Origin: Dermacentor variabilis | Lineage: Eukaryota > Arthropoda > Arachnida > Ixodida > Ixodidae | Length of the DNA: 64,000 nucleotides | Direction: 5' to 3' | NCBI RefSeq assembly: GCF_050947875.1 | Contig: NC_134576.1 | Location: 60,188,755-60,252,754 of the forward strand | Part shown: in pieces, positions 45,841-57,885 of the stretch | Layout: each line of letters begins with the position of its first letter | Position numbering within the stretch: position 1 is the stretch's first letter | Notes under the pieces: generated by a model | Told to the model about the DNA's origin: nothing | The model's input: the letters and a program-made list of their open reading frames with translations, nothing else | Database searches by the model: none | Program-made: the position numbers and the translations under genes

Positions 45841-46076
45841 ACCCGCCATGGTTGCTCGGTGGGTATGGTGTTAGGCTGCGGAGCACGAGGTCGCGGGATC
45901 GAATCCTGGCAACGGTGGCCGCATTTCGATGGGGGCGAAATGCGAAAACACCTGTGTGCTTAGATTTAGGTACACGTTAAAGAACCCCAGGTGGTCGAAG
46001 TTTCCGGAGTCCTCCACTAGGGCGTGCCTCATAAGCAGAAAGTGGTTTTGGCACGTATAAAATCCCATTATTCTCT
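45841..46076 (+). mobile_element. Ruka-like SINE, nearly complete
   Basis: It begins ACCCGCCATGGTTGCTCGG with A- and B-box-like parts (GGATCGAATCC at 45898-45908). The CGATGGGGGCGAAATGCG, GTTAAAGAACCCCAGGTGG and GGAGTCCTCCACTAGGG blocks follow. The tail is AT- and T-rich rather than a clean ATT repeat. No target duplication was found, so it is older than the 13-kb copy. Confidence 0.9.
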
Positions 46077-48819
46077 TTTTTTTTACATTATGCACAACCC
46101 GTAGAAAAATATGGCGATCTTCAATAGTTTTCCGTGATTTACCACCTCCCTTTTACCAACAAACAGTTCATTGACCCGCGTACATTGTGCTTCCCTACTC
46201 ACGCCAACGACGCAACGAAACAGCCAGGCAACGACGCACAGAGAGAAACTCCGCCGCGTCCATACCAGCCTCATCGGATGTCGAGTTAACGGCACCCGTG
46301 AGTTGTGAAATAGACGGCTGTAGTAGGGCGCAGCGACCAGTAGAAATTCATTCACGCTCGGCCGGCACAGACGCGGGCAACCAAAGCCATAAACACGGAG
46401 AGAGACAGAGAGAGAGAAGGAAAAAGATTAACTAGACACAAGAACTCGAAGTGAGAAGAAACTGTTCCCAGGCGATGGAAACTAACGGTTTGAGAAACGA
46501 CCAGGGCTAATGGCCGTCGCATAAAACTGCCCAGCGCGAATTTCCGGCGCGTGCGATCGGCCGCGAGCCTCCAGCCCCTCAGTCCGTGGCTCCCCGGAGA
46601 CAGCTTATGGGCAGAAACATTGGTTTTTAAACGCTCGACTTTTTCCCTCTCCCGGTCCGTGCGTCTGCTCGGCTGTATGTATGGCGCGGACGCTCGCGTG
46701 AGACCGAGGCGAGCGGTAGAAGAAGGCTGGACGGTTTCGAAAGTACGCCGCTAATAAATAGCCGGGCCCATTATACAGGCGAGGTTCTTCCGCGCCAGTG
46801 TGAATAAAAAACAAAGTATCCCCCCCAAAAAGCATGCGCTAAGTTTACGTAGCCTGCTATTACAGGGCGTTTAATGACACCCTGGTGTCCTTAATTCCTC
46901 GTTTTCCGTTTGTAATGTCAAATTTTGTTGGTTTATCTTTTGCAAATGGTCGGTCCTCTTCCCATTATGAATAAAAAGCGGTTGTTACTGCGGCTGCATG
47001 AGGCTGGATTGTGCCGCACTGCTTTTAATTGTCTTAGACTGTTGAGTAGAATGGTGATGTCCACCTTCCCATCTATATAAGTCTTATGTCTTTTATTGCC
47101 TACACAAATCTTAATGCGAAGCTTAAACGAACGCTTTCTTTTGTTTCCCTCTTATATTAACTAAAACGAATGTTTAAATCTCTTTTTTCACTGCAATGCG
47201 TAAGCAGCGAACATCTTCTCTCGTCATTGCAGCTTTAGAGAATCAAGTGCCGGACAAGGATAGCTTTAGTACTGGCCGGTCTGCCTGCTGTGGTTGTGAT
47301 TTTCCATTTCTCACTTAGGGACATTCTTCTGCAACACTTACCGTGAGCAAAAAAATTTCAAGCGCCTAGGCCACGTCCGGAATTATGCGCATGCACGAAA
47401 TGGTTGCTGATTTAATGAGCAACTTAGCTACGTGTCAAACTTATAGCTTCTCTCCTGAAACTTATGTGTTGGATTTGCAGAAATATGTCCCATTATGTGT
47501 CCTCTATGACCCTATTTCTAAAACTCCCGATAGGGATCTTCAGCGCAATATACATAGTGCAGTGATTTGACTACTATACGCCTTCGGGTGATGCATGGGC
47601 GATAGTTTTTCCTGGTACGACGTTTTCTGTACGTTAATACTTCAGCCAGATATAATGCACGCTTGCGCAAGAAGGATGGTGCTGCTGGCTACACTTGTCC
47701 CGCTGTCTTGGAACTGAAACTTCTTAGAGACAGCGTGTGTTAACTGTGGTCTTAATGAAGAAGAGACCAACGGAATACGTTTGTGAGAGCTATGTCTCTG
47801 CCTGCACTCAAATTGCTCCAGAAGAAATTTCACTCATTGCACAAGTCCTTCCTTCTTTGTTGTGGTTGTTGCTTGTCATTGAAAACAGCGTCAGCAGATG
47901 TCGCCACGAAGGCTGGCCTTTCCATCTGGCTGTTCCGTACCAGAATAAAGCATTAGTGCTTCTGTGTTAAGCCAAACACTGTTTCATTTATTTGCGCTGT
48001 CCTGCAAAATGGCGGTTCTCACTCTGCTATATAGTATCCATACTTCGCTGGTATTTCAGCGCACGCGGCATATTCTTCATGGCAAACCTGGAGAGCGGGA
48101 AACAACGTCATGGAATCAGTTTTCATGTTTCATTAACGCCCAAATTTCGTCTTTAAACACTCGCTACCTTGACACGAAGATTTAACTTTCTTGCCTGGCC
48201 CGTTTGTACCTGGTAGAAATATTCCGCTCGTCTACAACGCTCTAACAGCCACGAAATTGCACGTTCTCTTTTGCCGATACGTCACTCGAAGAGCACTGGG
48301 TCTCCGGTACAGCTTCAACGCACCTTAGAGAGATGTTACGACGTCACTTTTGGTCACGTGTAGTATAAGGCCTGCAAGTTTCTCCCTCCAAAATGCACTT
48401 CGTCGGGATCGTGGAGCAGCAGGTTGCGTAACCCCGACAAAGCTCGCTGATTGTCACGCCTTACGTGGATTACAGAAGTTCCACTTTTGCGATAGTGTGC
48501 GCGTTGCTAAGTCCAAAGTTTCTCCATATTTCTTGACCTCCCCCATTGCCCTAATCCGGACAGAGAGGCTCAGGTGGTCCGCCTAAAGACTTTGTATACA
48601 CGATCACAAGAAATACTCCAAATCTCCCCTCCAGTCCTATTCTTTAACCCCCACCCTTCCGGCATCTCCATTTATTTACCGAGTCTTGTTCAAGCAAACT
48701 AATCTGGCGTGTTACGTCAGTTCAGAGAGACGAGGACAAGATAGACGGGATGCCATTTAGGCAAATGTCATGTCCTTTTTTTACGGCCGTATTGTTACAT
48801 CTTAATTCATGATCAACAT

Positions 48820-48821
<2 letters not shown>
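46077..48821. other. anonymous DNA
   Basis: GAGAGA-type tract near 46399-46420. Short unrecognised frames only. Confidence 0.5.

Positions 48822-48863
<42 letters not shown>
48822..48863. repeat. (AT)n microsatellite
   Basis: About 20 AT units. Confidence 0.97.
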
Positions 48864-48865
<2 letters not shown>

Positions 48866-49149
48866 TGCTTGCCTGCTATGTGTCAGACGCAGTCTTGCAG
48901 TTTATTGACGCTCTTGATGGCCTGCAATTTGCGCTGTTGTACTAACTGACGTAAGTAAGAATGTATGCTTTATTTTATTACGAGCAGCGTGTTTAACTTA
49001 AATAATATACCGGAGAACAACAGAGAATAAATGGCAAGCTGCTGGTAACAGAAAGCAGACAGTGCTGGCTGTGGCATCTCAAAAGAATATCAAAGCGAAT
49101 AAATAAGCCGAGCTGTATTAATGAAGTACCTTTCTACAATACCTAAGAA
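48864..49149. other. anonymous DNA
   Basis: No recognisable feature. Confidence 0.5.
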
Positions 49150-49601
49150 GTTGTTCTTTTTGTGAGATGCGGCCTCATAAACCGGAAAAAAGCAAGAAAA
49201 AGCGAAATACCAGTGGCGACGCCGCCATATAATTCTCGCACCAGTGCTCCGTGACGTCATGAATATTTACGGCGTGCGCGCGAGCTTATAGTTAACTCGT
49301 TATCGGTAAAAGCGTACAAAATTATATTCCGAAAGCGCCAAACACAAAACTTTGCAAGCTCGAATAACTTTTACTCACTAACAAGGTCCCCTGAACGATA
49401 AAATTGTTTTGAAATCTGTGACGTCTCGCTGACGTAGAGACGAAGAAGTCTGAGCGCGAAATTAAAGAAAAATAGAACGTTGACATCCATTTACTCTGGT
49501 TATAGTGAATCTCTTACCGAGAAATTAGGGTAACTATAGCTAGGAAAGTATACATCATCAATTCAAACATGATTCAGTGTTTCTCTTTAGTGGCCCTTTA
49601 A
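49150..49601 (-). mobile_element. TTAA-family repeat, minus-strand copy
   Basis: On the minus strand it starts TTAAAGGGCCACTAAAGAG (TTAA at 49598-49601), matching the termini at 12.5 and 19.5 kb. The interior has a TGACGTCA palindrome (49252-49259) and the GACGTC/GCGCGAAATT blocks shared with the 19.5-kb copy. The far end near 49150 is not resolved and no inverted terminus is found there. Confidence 0.6.
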
Positions 49602-50306
49602 TTCCCCATTTTTGCTCCACACCTCGCATGAATGTTAATAGAATGAAGTGAATGAATTCTTTTTTTTTCTAGAATGAAACAGTGGCTAGTATATTAGAAA
49701 GTTACAAAATTATTCTGTGGCACTTGGACTGAAGGTGCACAGCTTTGCCTGACGAGATCTCGGGACCCTGCGACGCACTCGTGCAAACAGCATAAACAAT
49801 GCAAATACCACACATGACGATGTGTGGCAGCTGAATTAGAGTTACAGCATTATTGGCAAACGGCAACAGTACAAATTGTAGTTCATTGGCAGATTGTGCG
49901 AACAATTGATATTACAAGCAAGGCAACAAGTATGAGGTAATTATACGCCTAAATCTCGTCTGTATATCACCTCCAAGGCGTTCACGGTATGTCAAAAATA
50001 ATAAACTAAAACTGAAATAGCTTAATGGAACTTTATGCCGTTCGAAGCAGCGCATACAAAGCGAAAACGATCAAGAAGCGTTGCCATGTCATGTTCAGGT
50101 AGTCCAACACTTCAGTTACTTCCACTGCGCTGTACAACAAACTGTGTCTCCCTGAAATTGAAGGTATACTATATTTCACATATCTTCTGCACAACGACAT
50201 CAAGGTGATTACGAATTTGACTGAAAAGAAGCACGGAAATCCTAACCTGTATTAAGTGTTCAAAAGGAAGCATCTTCCAGTGTATAAAATATGGAATGGA
50301 ATGTTA
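49602..50306. other. anonymous DNA
   Basis: No recognisable feature. Confidence 0.5.
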
Positions 50307-50920
50307 ATAGACAGTTTTAGAATAGAGTTTGTCGCCTTACGTACGTTAAACGTAAGCACATTTGCTGGACGTTACGATGCGTGTCCGTTCATTTCTTTTA
50401 GTTTACCTTACGGAAAGGCAAACGTAAAGAAAACGTTATAAAACAGGGCGCGGTCTGGTGCCTCGTGCCAAACGTATCCAAGCCAAGACGGTCCATTAGC
50501 AACCATCCTACTGTTGCTATGCGGACGCGTCTCGTTAGGCGTACGGGCGCCAGAATCACAGAAAACGATCTCAGAAAATGTACGTGCTATGCGCTCATAA
50601 CTAACCTTTCAGGGGAGTTTAGAGAAAGCGGAAGCTCATTACAATAGTTACTGGCGATCAACGCGAGTGAGAGCGTAGCCATCGCGAGAATTCACGCTGA
50701 AGCGAGAGCTATGGGTGCCGCCCATGTTCGAAAACGCTATTTCTTAGCGTTCATAAACATTACGGACGTTAAACTAGCCAAATAACGTGCGTTATCGTAG
50801 CGCGCGTAAACCTCAGAAACCCAATAACGTTCCGAGCATGCGCAGTGAGGACGACGCCATTTCTTTACGTACGTAATGTTTTTGCGTTCGGTTGCAAACG
50901 CTAAACTAAAATTGTCTTAT
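50307..50920. mobile_element. possible MITE with diverged inverted ends
   Basis: The left end AGACAGTTTTAGAATAGAG and the reverse complement of the right end, AGACAATTTTAGTTTAGCG, match at about 22 of 31 positions over the terminal stretch. Further in, CTTACGTACGT-type words near 50336-50345 and 50864-50877 are also inverted. The interior contains no coding sequence. No target duplication was identified, so the call is tentative. Confidence 0.45.
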
Positions 50921-51066
50921 ATCTGTCTAAGCAATAAAGAACACGTATTTCGCGCTTTTGTACTATGCGAAGGGAAGAAATATTTTGCTTTGTTGCAAAA
51001 AAAAAAAAGCAAAGCAAGAGGTAATATTGCAGTCGGCGTTCTAGAAAGTTGCGATACGGCAGCCTT

Positions 51067-51805
51067 TTAAGAGGAAGCTCTAGCTCGGGCCCATCTCCGA
51101 CGCAGCTTATTCAAATACATGTAAAACGCAGAAACGCTTTTCTGAGATAACACCTGGACCGATCTTAATGAAATTTGGTGCATATGAGAGAGAAAGGTAA
51201 ATTCTCCTGACTGTTTCAAGCGGAATTTCTATTTAGAGCCCGAGTTTTGCTAAAGGAATTTTCGAAATTCGGAAGTTCGAAAAAAAAAAATAGAACCACG
51301 AAGTTTACAAATTAACATGTATACATCAAGAAGAGATATCGCGGTTCTTTAAATGGCATCTATTAGATCATTCAAAGCGCACCAATTCAATTTGTCAACT
51401 TATATCATACGTGAATTTGTTACGCTGTGTACAAGGGTACAGTAAAAGCTCCATTTCCATATTACTAAATTTCTTCAGATTCATGCATGACCTGTCACTT
51501 TTGTCCGCTTTAGGTATATACTATTAGATACAATTCACATAATCGTGATATCGATTTTCATTGCTGAGTTACAGAGTTGTAAACGTGACAGATTCGTTTT
51601 CTGAAAAATTGGGATATTTGCCAATTTTTAACAAGAAATTCACAACATAAATCGAGAATTCAAAACCACAGTCATTAGAAATTAAGTTTCTTTTTTTTTT
51701 AATGCAACAAACTTCGTCAAATTTGGTGCAGTGGTTGCCGAAGAAAGCGAATTCTCTTTTTACGCGTATTTAGATAGGAGCATCCCAGCTAGAGCTTCCT
51801 CTTAA
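51067..51805. mobile_element. 739-bp TTAA-flanked MITE
   Basis: TTAA at 51067-51070 and 51802-51805 flanks a perfect 15-bp terminal inverted repeat, GAGGAAGCTCTAGCT. The AT-rich interior codes for nothing and contains two diverged AAATTTGGTGCA words (51173-51184 and 51719-51730). The TTAA duplication suggests mobilisation by a piggyBac-type transposase, which is inference. Perfect termini suggest a relatively recent copy. Confidence 0.85.
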
Positions 51806-53039
51806 GTCGCACTCGGCAGCACGCGATGTTGATACTCACCGGCGGTTTTCTTCCCTGCCTTTTCTCTTGACTTTTGTTTTTGTGCTACAGGACTAAAACG
51901 TACATGTTTTTTTCTAGGTGGCTTCGGCTTGAGTCAGGCCGGAAAGCGCACAATGGATCTGTCCTCAGAACGCACCCTCTCTTGACACTGGCTCAGTCGA
52001 CGCCGAACTATGCGCGGACGTCGCCAGAGCAAGTCATGACGTCAGCTGACGCAGCCTTATGCAACCCAAGGCAGCCCGATGCGTGGACTCCATCCAAAAT
52101 TTCTCTCTCAACCCTTTTCCCTTTTTCGCCTTTCGCCATTAGCTGAAAGAGCCTCTGCCTTCGCCCTTACCTGTGACTGACTGCGAGCCACTCTGCGGTT
52201 TCTAACAATGGCCAGGTAAACAAAGGAAAATAATCGCCTCGGCTTTCTGCACGTTCTCTTAACTAATTCTTCCTTCCCCTCGTAGTTTCAATAGATCGAG
52301 CTTCTCAGTGGGTTACGTAGAGAAAAAGAAAGTGAATTGTGCGAGAAATTTTACAGGGTGCCCCGATGAGTGGTTGTTCAAGACGCTGCGAGCTATATAT
52401 ATACTGAGGGCCACAGAGAACATGAATTTAAACTCTCCGGGAGCAAGCGTTAGCAAACCATCTCAAAAAAAAAAAAAGAAGAAGAAGAAGAAGAAACGTG
52501 TCGTGCAAACCGTCTGAAGACAACAGCTGGAGAAGGGCCCTTGAATCTTTGTAACGCATTCGTCCATAGAGGCGAATGCACTGCAACCGTATTCTTCTAA
52601 GAGCGAAGTATACGCGTAAAAGGGATGCCGAACAAGTATTTTGTCGCCGAGATTTTTAGGTCAAATGAAAGCTCGAATGCTGAAAATAGCTGATACAACC
52701 TTGTTTTCGGACAGAAACTAGCGGAAAATAATGAATTTAACGCATTTTTTGGCAAATCACCGCGTCTATAGAGGCCGCGCCGTGAACTAGAGGAAGTGAG
52801 GCGTCTGTGACGTTATCTGTACCGCATACCGGCGTGCCAACCATCGCCCGCGTCTGTCCACCCGCATGGACGGCGCCGGACGATGGCGAAAGACGTCTGA
52901 ACTGCGCTATTGCTCGCGGCCGCATACTTGTTTCCGCAAGCGGAGCTTGTGCCGAACTCTTCAATGTCGCCGTTTGTGCTGTGTGCTGCTTTGTGATGGA
53001 ATCAGTGAGGCACGTGGCACTACGCAGCTGAATACCTCT
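51806..53039. other. anonymous DNA
   Basis: Contains a TGACGTCA palindrome at 52037-52044 and an A-rich/(AAG)n tract at 52465-52496. Otherwise unrecognised. Confidence 0.5.
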
Positions 53040-53290
53040 ACGCTGCCGCGCGTAAGGGTGTGAGAATAAGTATCGTCGGGCGAGACAAGCCGTGTCATAC
53101 GTTCCCGTCAAAGCCGAAGTTGCGAAGGATGTGGATTAGCGCTGCGCGCCCGTCGCAGCCAAAATAGGTAGCGTCGAAGCGTGACTTTCTGTGCTCCGAA
53201 CACTTCGAAGACGGTGACTGTCAGACGAGCGCTGATTTGCTTGCAGAGCTGCGCCATGTCAGCAAAAGGACGCTGTGACATCGTAGTAGA
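53040..53290 (+). pseudogene. THAP-domain remnant
   Basis: One frame gives C-R-A-(stop)-G-C-E-N from 53044, the first half of a C2CH zinc signature. After a frameshift, a second frame gives HTFPSKPKLRRMWISAA (from 53096). After a TAG at 53165 it continues with LCSEHFEDGD, whose CSEH (53192-53203) supplies the last Cys and His. Spacing and the HxFP, W and CxxHF landmarks are those of THAP DNA-binding domains, found in P-element-type transposases and many animal regulators. Two stops and one frameshift make it non-functional. No transposase catalytic part is recognised downstream. Confidence 0.62.
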
Positions 53291-53459
53291 AGGGTCCTTC
53301 AATATTACATTAAAGTTCCGCGTAACGCTATGGGAGAGCTTCATATAGCTTACGCAGTGGAGGCACCACAGCGCTGGCGCAAGTAGAAGGCGGACTGGAG
53401 CTGACGCCGAAGGAATGCCACAGTTGGGTTGTGCGGCTGCCTGTACCGGCGTGTGAACA

Positions 53460-53802
53460 TTGTCGACACAACTTGCAAATCGCCGCCCCGCTTCTGTACA
53501 GCGTTCAGACACTTAACCACGACCAATTTCGAACCAACTTCAACGCCTTGTTACAAGAACGCCTCCTGCTGCTGCTGCTGCTGCTGCTGCAAGCCGGTAC
53601 ACATTACGTCACAGCGAACGGCGCGCAGCCCCGCGGGTACCCGCGTGCTGCCGCCGGCCGCTCACAATCCTCCAAAAATACATCCATGCGTTGAAAATTA
53701 TATGAAATAAGCAGTGCGTATCGGAACAGTCGGGTATTTTGAGTCGAATTTCGATGCCACTCTCATTTTTCTTTTTCGTGTCTTTGTTCAGTATCCCTTT
53801 AA
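53460..53802 (-). mobile_element. TTAA-family repeat, partial copy
   Basis: On the minus strand it starts TTAAAGGGATACTGAACAAAG (TTAA at 53799-53802), a diverged form of the family terminus. The interior is C/G-rich with a CTG microsatellite and a TGACGTAA near-palindrome. The far end is not resolved. Confidence 0.45.
53566..53592. repeat. (CTG)n trinucleotide repeat
   Basis: About nine CTG units. No gene context is supported. Confidence 0.95.
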
Positions 53803-54678
53803 GTCTGTCGAAATAGGTACAGAGTCCTGGACCGTTCTGGGAGGTTACACTGCAGGTGTGACATGAGTCTATATTATATGTTTGCACGCTAAACCAAAGA
53901 ACACTCGATCCCCGTCTGAGTACAATCCCGACAGAATGTGTCGCCTCCCGCCGAGTCAAGCTTGAGAGAAAGCAGGCAACGCAGTTATGCGAGTCGCGCC
54001 GAGATAGACGCGCCGTAATGGGCAATCCGTGTGATGCACCCGACCCCCTAACGCGATGTTTTCATATTGCGCTGACCGATCGTGGAATGCCCGACAAGCG
54101 ACGGCGCATCGTAACGTGTTGCGGCGACTCTCTTGTTCAAACGCGTCCCGCCCCACCACTCGCGTTCGCCGCTATACCCGAACGCAGTGACTTGTGTAAA
54201 TTGCACGACATTAGGGTGGCTCGAATTTCGCGTAGTCGCGCCTCGGTTGCCCAACTCAATTACACGCGACGCGCCGACTGCACGCACAAGAGCGTGCCTC
54301 TTCGCACACCCACGACGAGCCGACGCTCTCGTGCGAGCGGTTTTGTCACATCCCTTCTTTCAGAGTGCGGCCTTCGAAAAAGGACGGATATCGCCTGAAA
54401 GCCCGCCGCTGTATGCCGCGCCGTTTTATAACGTTTGCGGAGCAGCGGTACCGCGCGACAGCGCCCTTCGAGCCGTGCGCAAACAGCCGGGTTCTCGCCG
54501 ATCCCACACGCGCTATCGCTGCACTGATGCAACCCTCTCCACCTTTTTTCCCTCCTTTAAAAGCCAAGAGCTCTCCGTAACGTCGATCTAGCGTCGCGCT
54601 TACGTTCCTCGTCTTTCTTCCGACCGGCGCCCTTCTATCCACGGGCGCCGCGTTCAAACCCTGCGTCACGTATGACGC

Positions 54679-54685
54679 TATAAAA
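54679..54685 (+). promoter_or_regulatory. TATA-like element, upstream of two
   Basis: TATAAAA in a CpG-rich setting, followed about 140 bp later by TATATAAA (54826-54833). Either could be the core promoter of an unseen transcript. No first exon can be defined. Confidence 0.25.
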
Positions 54686-54825
54686 GCCCCCCCTTGCCGA
54701 TGGGACACGGGTGTGACAGGCTTGACAGGGGCGAAATGATCGCCCATACTGGAGCGACGCATCTTGCGAGGGGGGAGCAAAATCCCGGTAGCAAACAGTG
54801 CCGAAGCGCGGCTTCTCGGAAGCCT

Positions 54826-54833
54826 TATATAAA
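54826..54833 (+). promoter_or_regulatory. TATA-like element, downstream of two
   Basis: TATATAAA followed by a pyrimidine-rich stretch (CTTCTTTGGCG) about 20 bp on, compatible with an initiator. No transcript unit is recognised. Confidence 0.25.
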
Positions 54834-56409
54834 CGTCGAAACGAATCTTCTTTGGCGCTCCGTCGCTTCGTCTCCCATCGTCGCCTCGGCTTCTTCAACC
54901 ACATGCGTGGGGGTTTTACGGTGTTCGCTTTGTTTCATTTTTCCTCGAGAGATCGACGTGCGCAGTGCACATATTGGCGCCCTGTTTTCGGTAGAAAGCG
55001 TGCTTCCCCAAAAGAAGAAGGTGCGGGACACTGCACGGTGTTAGGGAAAGTTGCTGCCTTCATTCAACTCTGAAGTGACAAGGTCGCTTCGCGGTATTTG
55101 GCGAGGTCCCGTCCGCAATGGTTTGTCACTTCCTCGCGATTTCGGAGGCGTGGCAGTTTTGTCGTGAGGAAATTTCCTTCCCATTGGGTCGTATCAAGGA
55201 TGCTTCTTGGATGTCGTGCTTGCGTGAAGAAGCTCGAAACATTCTTATTTTGTAGGCATAAGTAGAAATGTAGTTATGTCCATTTATGGCAAACACCATT
55301 TTCTTGTTTCAAGCTTGCTTCCAACATCTGTTTTATAGAACGGAGAGTTGCTGGGAAAATTTTAGTACCAACTAAACATACATAAATGCTAGAAATCGTC
55401 TTCGCTGTTTAAAAACTTCGTACGTATTATACTATAACGATTAGAAAGCAGGCGTACATTCACTGGTCGACAAATTTACCGGGCGTAGATGAAGCACTCA
55501 AGGAGCTAGTCGATGAGTGAGCGAGTGCGAGATTTATTGTTCAGGAGTATTCGAGCAGAAAGCTAAGCGCTACAGTTCCGATCAAGAAGGAAAAAAATGC
55601 TTTAAGTACTTTGCATAAGAGCCCCGTTGGAAGCACTATCAATAGATCAAGTAGCTTTTGCGCAATGCACCACTGACGTCATTCTCTTGCTCAGGAAGTG
55701 GCACTTCCGGAGTAAGTTGACGGAGGACCGTTAGCAACGCGTGGCTAACGCACGCCTTGCCGAAGCTTCTCTATTCGATGTGGCGCGATACCTGGGTGCG
55801 ATTTAGCATGCAGTGTACCACTGACAACTGTTGTCTGCAATATTTTTGGACACACCTTCCCGTACTGCCGCCTTTTTTCCCCTTCTTTCTTTTCCCTTTT
55901 GCCTCTCTCTTTTTCTTTTTGTTCGATCAGAACTTTTACATACCAGACGCTTTAGACAAGTGCACTTCGAACACTAACAGTAACTTCACTTCAGAAGCAA
56001 AACGTTTACGTGACTAGACTCCTTGGAGGCCCATATGACACACACTGCAGGCCTGCCCCAGGCAAGAGGAATCACGAACTTGCGGATCGGCTAAGTCTAA
56101 CTTTCTGTCATATGTAAAGATCCTAGTACTATGTCGATACCATAACTATTAGCTCCTCCAAAGAAAAAAAATAATAGAAAAGCCGGCAAGACTAGTGATG
56201 GGGAGAACTGTAGTTATTTACATTACGGTAGGTAATGCGGCACCCTCATTAAGGTTCACCGGTCGCACGATGAAAGTTACGGTGCAAGTTATATTATTAC
56301 GGAGATGAAAACTTCTCAAAAACTTTGGACTTGATGTCCTGAAATGGTTCAGCGGGTTACGAAGAATGCCGTTGCGTAGGAGGGCACCCGGATTATTTTT
56401 CACCACCTC

Positions 56410-56567
56410 GTTTTTTTTTTAACCTTCCTGTAAAGCATGCGCCGTACACGAGCATTTTTTTTAGCAATTTGCATCCATCTCTACGTGGCTGCGGTGGCAA
56501 CCAATCGAACCCGCGACCACGTGTTCAGCAGCAAAACATCGTGGCCCCTGAACCACCGCGGAAGGTT
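56410..56567 (-). mobile_element. Ruka-like SINE, short copy
   Basis: On the minus strand: CCGCGGTGGTTCAGGGGCC (A-box region), CGCGGGTTCGATTGG (B box, about 56501-56515), a GATGGATGCAAATTGC body and an A tail (T run at 56410-56419). Much of the 3' body is missing. Confidence 0.75.
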
Positions 56568-57885
56568 TGCAATTATTTGCGAGATGGTCAGAAGCGTCGT
56601 CAGTTAAGTGCTTACGCAGATTAGCCACCAGGCCAAGCATACTTGTGGGCGATGGCGACAAGTTCCCACACAACGACCCAGGGCGCATAGTTGCATTGCC
56701 ACTTTCTGGCTATTGCCTCCGTGACTTGGCTGTGTACTTTTCTGGCAGCCTGCTGCGTTAGCTTTGTGCCTTCGCCGTTCCGCTGATGAGGTTAAGATAA
56801 CGGGTACAGTTTTCCTGCCCTGGTGGTCACATTCCGGTGTGAGTGGAATGCAAGAAGGCGCTGGTTTTGTTCCTTCGGGAGCAGGTTAAAGGGGTCGCCG
56901 AACACTTTCTTTCTTTTTTTTTTCTTTTTGACGCCATCGTCTTCATGTTGCAGGTTGCGTAGAATGGCGGTTGCAGATGTCTCCAGCATAATTCAAGACG
57001 CTGATATCAAAATATCTATTATTTTTGATCTCGTAAACAAATCGCTACATCGCTGCTGACCGCATCATCACCCAGTGGCGCTCTCCAGAAACAACATTCG
57101 TTGCCAACACTGGGTCCTCCGTGATTGGGCAAAAACGAAGTTGTACATAATCACGGCACTGCAGCAGAAAGCATGACAAATGAAGATTTTATTCTGCTAG
57201 CTGTACGTTTTGTGCTAACGCAGCTAGACGCAACCGTGAAATAAATAAAATATTACTACAACTACACGACGTGATAGCGCTGGCCTTTCTATCGCTCTGG
57301 CCTCTGACCGCAAAATCTTGTCTTGTGGCTTGCGTACACTGGCGAGTGGTCTTGTTGCCTCGTCGCCTCATTTTGCACGTGCAATACGCTCGAGGACGTT
57401 GTTCACGAGGTACAAGTTGTTGTTGTTTTCGCAACTCTTTTTGTTGTTCGGAATGCTGTGCTGAAGTGCAGCTGAACCGAAGAAAAAGTACTTGTTTCGA
57501 AGTCCCAGTTTGCTCGATCTGCAGCGGCGAACGTTAAATGTGCTAGATTGCTCAAGGCTAGCTTCTTTGCCGTGGTAACGCCGCCATCAGCACACCGAAG
57601 TAACCTGAGTCCGAGAACACAGGACACGTATTGTAGGCAACCATGGAGCGTGAACTTCCGCTAAGTAGCTGCTTCGAAGTCTTACCATTGGCAGCGAGGG
57701 GTTACGTCAGTGGGCAAGAGAAATCGGCACAGACAACCGCGCAGAATTTGAGTTCAGGGCAGGCATCCTTTTTTTTGTTAGATATTGAAATTTCTCGGCT
57801 CAATAACTTCTGACTGCGTACTCCTATCGCGGCCTTTCTTGTTGCATTTGTCTCTCCAGCCATCAATCTACGCAACCACACCCGA
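56568..57885. other. anonymous DNA
   Basis: Short unrecognised frames, and a T/C-rich tract near 56905-56930. Confidence 0.5.

Larger units (their letters stand above)
53803..56409. other. anonymous DNA, GC-rich to 55 kb
   Basis: Between 53950 and 55060 the sequence is GC- and CpG-rich, with overlapping frames on both strands that carry no domain. Two TATA-like words are listed separately. A TGACGTCA lies at 55674-55681. No gene is supported. Confidence 0.45.

Noticed and set aside
53950..54900. Overlapping GC-rich frames of 80-150 codons on both strands
   Set aside because: High GC reduces stop frequency. No frame shows a domain or is favoured over its opposite strand.
54974..54982. TGGCGCCC resembling a tRNA-Lys primer-binding site, suggesting another LTR element
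   Set aside because: No upstream LTR boundary, matching second LTR or downstream gag was found.
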